Positions 61,773-64,000 of a stretch of DNA of 64,000 nucleotides are shown here, piece by piece. The notes below the pieces were generated by a model. It was not told where the DNA came from. It did not search any database and saw only the letters and a list, made by a program, of their open reading frames with translations. The position numbers were made by a program, and so were the translations under genes. The number at the start of each line of letters is the position of its first letter. Positions within the stretch are counted from its first letter, which is position 1. Origin of the DNA: Cunninghamia lanceolata. Its lineage: Eukaryota > Streptophyta > Pinopsida > Cupressales > Cupressaceae. The stretch is taken from NCBI GenBank assembly GCA_027924645.1, contig BSBN01001687.1, positions 5,518,001 through 5,582,000 on the forward strand, read 5' to 3'.

Positions 61773-62235
61773 GCATTCGATTTTAAAGTGACCATACCTC
61801 TTACAATGATAACACTAGACATTATTCGTATCAAATCTACCTCTACCTCTTTCCCTTGTCATTGGTTACTTTTACTACTGGCACATTCATTCTTTGTGAT
61901 TTGTAATTTGGAGGCAAAAGCATTCTCGTCACTTTAGATCCAAATGTTTCTCTAAGTCTCTCTTAAGGAGACATAAGATATCCAACTAAATGATTAAACT
62001 TGAGAGTAGTCAAATCTTTACTCTTCTCAATGATTATTGCAACATGATTCCACCTTTGTGTTAAGAACCTCAACACCTTTTCAACTATGAATTATTTGTT
62101 CACTATTTCTCCAAGAGTAGCCATCTTATTGATCACATCCTTTACTCTTACACAATAATCACTCACACTCTCAGCTTCTTGCATCTTAAAATTCTCAAAT
62201 TCTTTCTTCAATGTCTACAACTTGACAACTTTGAT
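61773..62235 (-). pseudogene. Element G gag (UBN2-type) with zinc knuckle
   Basis: Reads FENFKMQEAESVSDYCVRVK, INKMATLGEIVNK, VEKVLRFL and LVGYLMSP, the copia UBN2 gag pattern, ending in CYHCKRYGHFKIEC at 61773-61814. Two stops; the N-terminal part of gag is absent beyond 62235. Confidence 0.85.
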
Positions 62236-62320
62236 GTCATGCCCACATTTCCCATGTGGCCACGACACACAAGACACATGTCATGTCCACATTTGTCATG
62301 TGGTCATGACACGAAATATC
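62232..62320. repeat. Short tandem/inverted words (CATGTGG...CATGACAC)
   Basis: CATGYCCACATTTSYCATGTGG followed by CRTGACAC occurs twice (about 62238 and 62281). Each unit is itself a partial palindrome. Lies just where the G gag homology ends. Confidence 0.6.
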
Positions 62321-62399
62321 AAAAAAATTTCAACATGTCCCTAAATACCCTCTCGTACACGTCAACATGCTCGGTGGCAATACACATAAGGCGTAAACA

Positions 62400-63062
62400 T
62401 GTCAACCAAACTTAGGGAAGAGCATTTACATATGCAATCCCCTACATGATGATAGCTGATTAGGGGGTTATACTACATGAGGAGAGTCGTTACTAAGGTT
62501 GGGATCAAATGGAACCAAACCCTAAGTTTCCTAAGTGAGTGGTACGATTTCGACAGGAGTCAAAATCCAACCCTAATTCTAGAGCATAAAATAAATTCAA
62601 ACACACTTACATTTAAATTAATAATTGAAAGGAAAAATTAAAATGTTAACTATTGCCAAGGAATTTAAAAATTAAAATGTTAACATTAATTTAAGAGCTC
62701 AAAATCTAAGCTCAAATAAAAGCCACAACTCATATAATAAAATAATCCCTCCAATCAAGCAAAACAAAAAAAAGAAATGAGAAGAGGGAATAAATATATT
62801 CCCGTGCACACAAAATTCACTCAAATTAAATCCCCGTTCTTTTATTTTACTCGCATCAACCTTAAAATGCTTTTCTAATAATAAAATATTCCTCTCATCT
62901 CAAAACCCTAAAAACTCTCACATTAAAATAATAGTTTCCTTATAAGAACAAAAGAACCCTAACATTCTTTATCCCTATTCTATTCATTTTTTTTCCTCTA
63001 TCTTTTTGTATTCTCTCTTGTTTCCATTTCTTTTGTTTTGCAGGTTTCTTCATAGGGCAACC
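62400..63062 (+). promoter_or_regulatory. Possible promoter and 5' UTR of the downstream gene
   Basis: Non-repetitive. An AAAACCCTAAAA telo-box-like motif (62902-62913) and a second ACCCTAAC (about 62955) are followed by a pyrimidine-rich leader and a good 3' splice site (TTTTGTTTTGCAG, ending 63043) just before the ATG. Inferred; no transcript data. Confidence 0.3.
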
Positions 63063-63236
63063 ATGGAAGTTTTAGAACAGAGGGTATACACAGAGGTATA
63101 CACCCTCTTCATTCAATTTTCTTCTTCTCTTCTCACTTTATTTTCTTCTTTTTGTTGTTTCTCTTGTTTGGTTTGTTTTGTTGCAGGTAGGGTTTCTTCT
63201 CAATAGCTTGGGTAGCCATGAAAATACTACATCAAG
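63063..63236 (+). CDS. Putative 5' end of a spliced host gene (partial, unrecognised)
   Basis: ATG at 63063 in a good plant context (GCAACCATGG). Exon 1 coding part 63063-63095 encodes MEVLEQRVYTE, ending AG before GTATAC. A 91-bp intron (63096-63186) with a strong pyrimidine tract ends TTGCAG. Exon 2, 63187-63236, continues in frame as VGFLLNSLGSHENTTS and ends AAG before GTATAT. Both exons are in the same phase with no stop, which unspliced reading does not give. The next exon is not in the window or not recognisable. Function unknown. It could also be a chance arrangement. Confidence 0.35.
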
Positions 63237-64000
63237 GTATATATTCATTATATATACGCGGGGTTTCTTTATATATATATATCCTCTGACACAGATCTCA
63301 CAAAGGAATACATAAATATTTTCCATTGTTTAAAAATACTGATATATATATATATATATAATGTGCCTCAGCAAATAAATGGCCGAACTACAGGTTTTAA
63401 GAAGCGGCGGATTTAAATGGCGGAGCCGCCACCAAGCAACGCAGGGTTCAAGTTTTATTTTGGTGGAGATGATGGGTGTGGGGAGGGGGCCGACCCCCAC
63501 CCACACCCAAGGGTGTGGACAAGGGTGTGGGTGGGGGCTAGGCCCCCTCCCCACACCCCTTGGCTAAACAAATATTACCCGGCGGCCGCTGTTGTCCACC
63601 TTGTTTACTTTTTTTTTTCTGTTAAAAAACTTAAACCCCAAAATAAACACAGGGTTCGGCCCTGTCGAACTCAATCTTCCCTCTTTTTTTTAATCACTGT
63701 ATAAAATGTGAATGTGAACTGTCTAACATGCTATTCGATTATTTTTTTTAAATACTTTCATATATATATATATACACACACACATAGGCATATATACACA
63801 GTTTAACATATTTGTTTTCAGTAAGTTATAAAATATGTTTTTAGCAAAATTATATATATACACAAATAGGCAAAAATTTTAACTAGCCTAATAATATAAG
63901 TTTAGGAAAACTAGAAAATAATTTCATACTTTTTTTTTCAGAAATAAGTAATGACAGAATACTATTATTATTTTTTTGAAAAAAAAAATCTCTCTCTTTC
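63237..64000. other. Possible first long intron with microsatellites and a GC-rich hairpin
   Basis: (TA)n at about 63341-63360 and 63758-63775, a CA run after it, poly-T/A runs, and the GC-rich palindrome 63474-63558. 63380-63470 (GGCGGAGCCGCC, GCAGGGTTCAAG) is GC-rich and recalls a SINE internal promoter, weakly. Confidence 0.4.
63474..63558. repeat. GC-rich hairpin, 35-bp near-perfect arms
   Basis: GGGTGTGGGGAGGGGGCC... (63474-63508) pairs with 63523-63558 almost base for base; the loop is AAGGGTGTGGACAA. Each arm is also partly self-complementary (GGGGGCC/GACCCCC), and the G-runs could form a quadruplex. Stands out from the AT-rich surroundings. Confidence 0.9.

Larger units (their letters stand above)
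57060..62235 (-). mobile_element. Element G: decayed copia retrotransposon interrupted by element D
   Basis: Minus-strand order: gag (about 62235-61773), protease/GAG-pre-integrase (58980-58577), integrase (58560-57554), and the start of RT (57553-57061). Element D sits between gag and protease. RT ends at 57060 near the foldback, and no LTR was identified on either side, so both ends are lost. Confidence 0.8.

Noticed and set aside
63410..63460. tRNA gene or SINE promoter (GCAGGGTTCAAG word)
   Set aside because: No A-box, no cloverleaf, and the B-box match is partial; kept only as a weak remark.
63474..63558. Intrinsic transcription terminator
   Set aside because: Hairpin plus T-run terminators are bacterial; this is plant nuclear DNA.

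Overview
This window looks like an intergenic, repeat-packed stretch of a large, AT-rich plant nuclear genome (a gymnosperm or another giant plant genome would fit; I cannot name the species). The evidence is plant LTR retrotransposons primed by initiator Met tRNA (TGGTATC primer sites), copia and chromovirus-like gypsy proteins, 5-kb LTRs, an interstitial telomere-like block, and no bacterial gene organisation. Almost all coding potential is decayed retrotransposon protein. There is no convincing complete host gene. The 5' end of one plausible spliced gene lies at 63063-63236.

Layout. 1-16101 is a three-level nest on the minus strand. A D-like LTR element (E; only its 3' end at 15118-16101 is visible) is interrupted by element A, which has 5.2-kb LTRs (9904-15117 complete, 1-1001 partial) but only about 1.3 kb of its own interior. 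A is interrupted by element B (1715-9269, TSD GTAGC), a non-autonomous copia-like element with gag-type zinc knuckles and an unrecognised ~1,100-codon second ORF instead of pol. 16102-16715 is a dispersed repeat. 16716-21578 is a truncated copia element (F).

21579-43668 is a repeat segment (copy I) split at 22954/42665 by a giant Ty3/gypsy element (22955-42664, plus strand, TSD ATGGT, LTRs of 5.3 and 4.5 kb, broken gag-pol). Inside its gag lies a minus-strand tandem LTR-internal-LTR-internal-LTR element (28526-33790, TSD GTGAT). 43669-45500 holds a copia 5' fragment (H). 48390-51583 is a second copy of the split segment. It preserves the empty site of the gypsy insertion and carries its own insertions (a ~550-bp block and a LINE tail).

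52030-55289 is AT-rich with microsatellites. 55290-56650 is a degenerate telomere-like block whose G-rich strand changes side, followed by a 161-bp foldback. 57060-62235 is a decayed copia element (G) interrupted by a small non-autonomous LTR element (D, 59013-61751). 62400 to the end carries the putative gene start and a GC-rich hairpin.

The elements do not form a functional pathway. They record successive insertions, each dated relative to its host by nesting and target-site duplications. Premature stops in the coding relics are almost all TAG or TGA at Gln or Arg positions, as expected from deamination of methylated CHG/CG cytosines.
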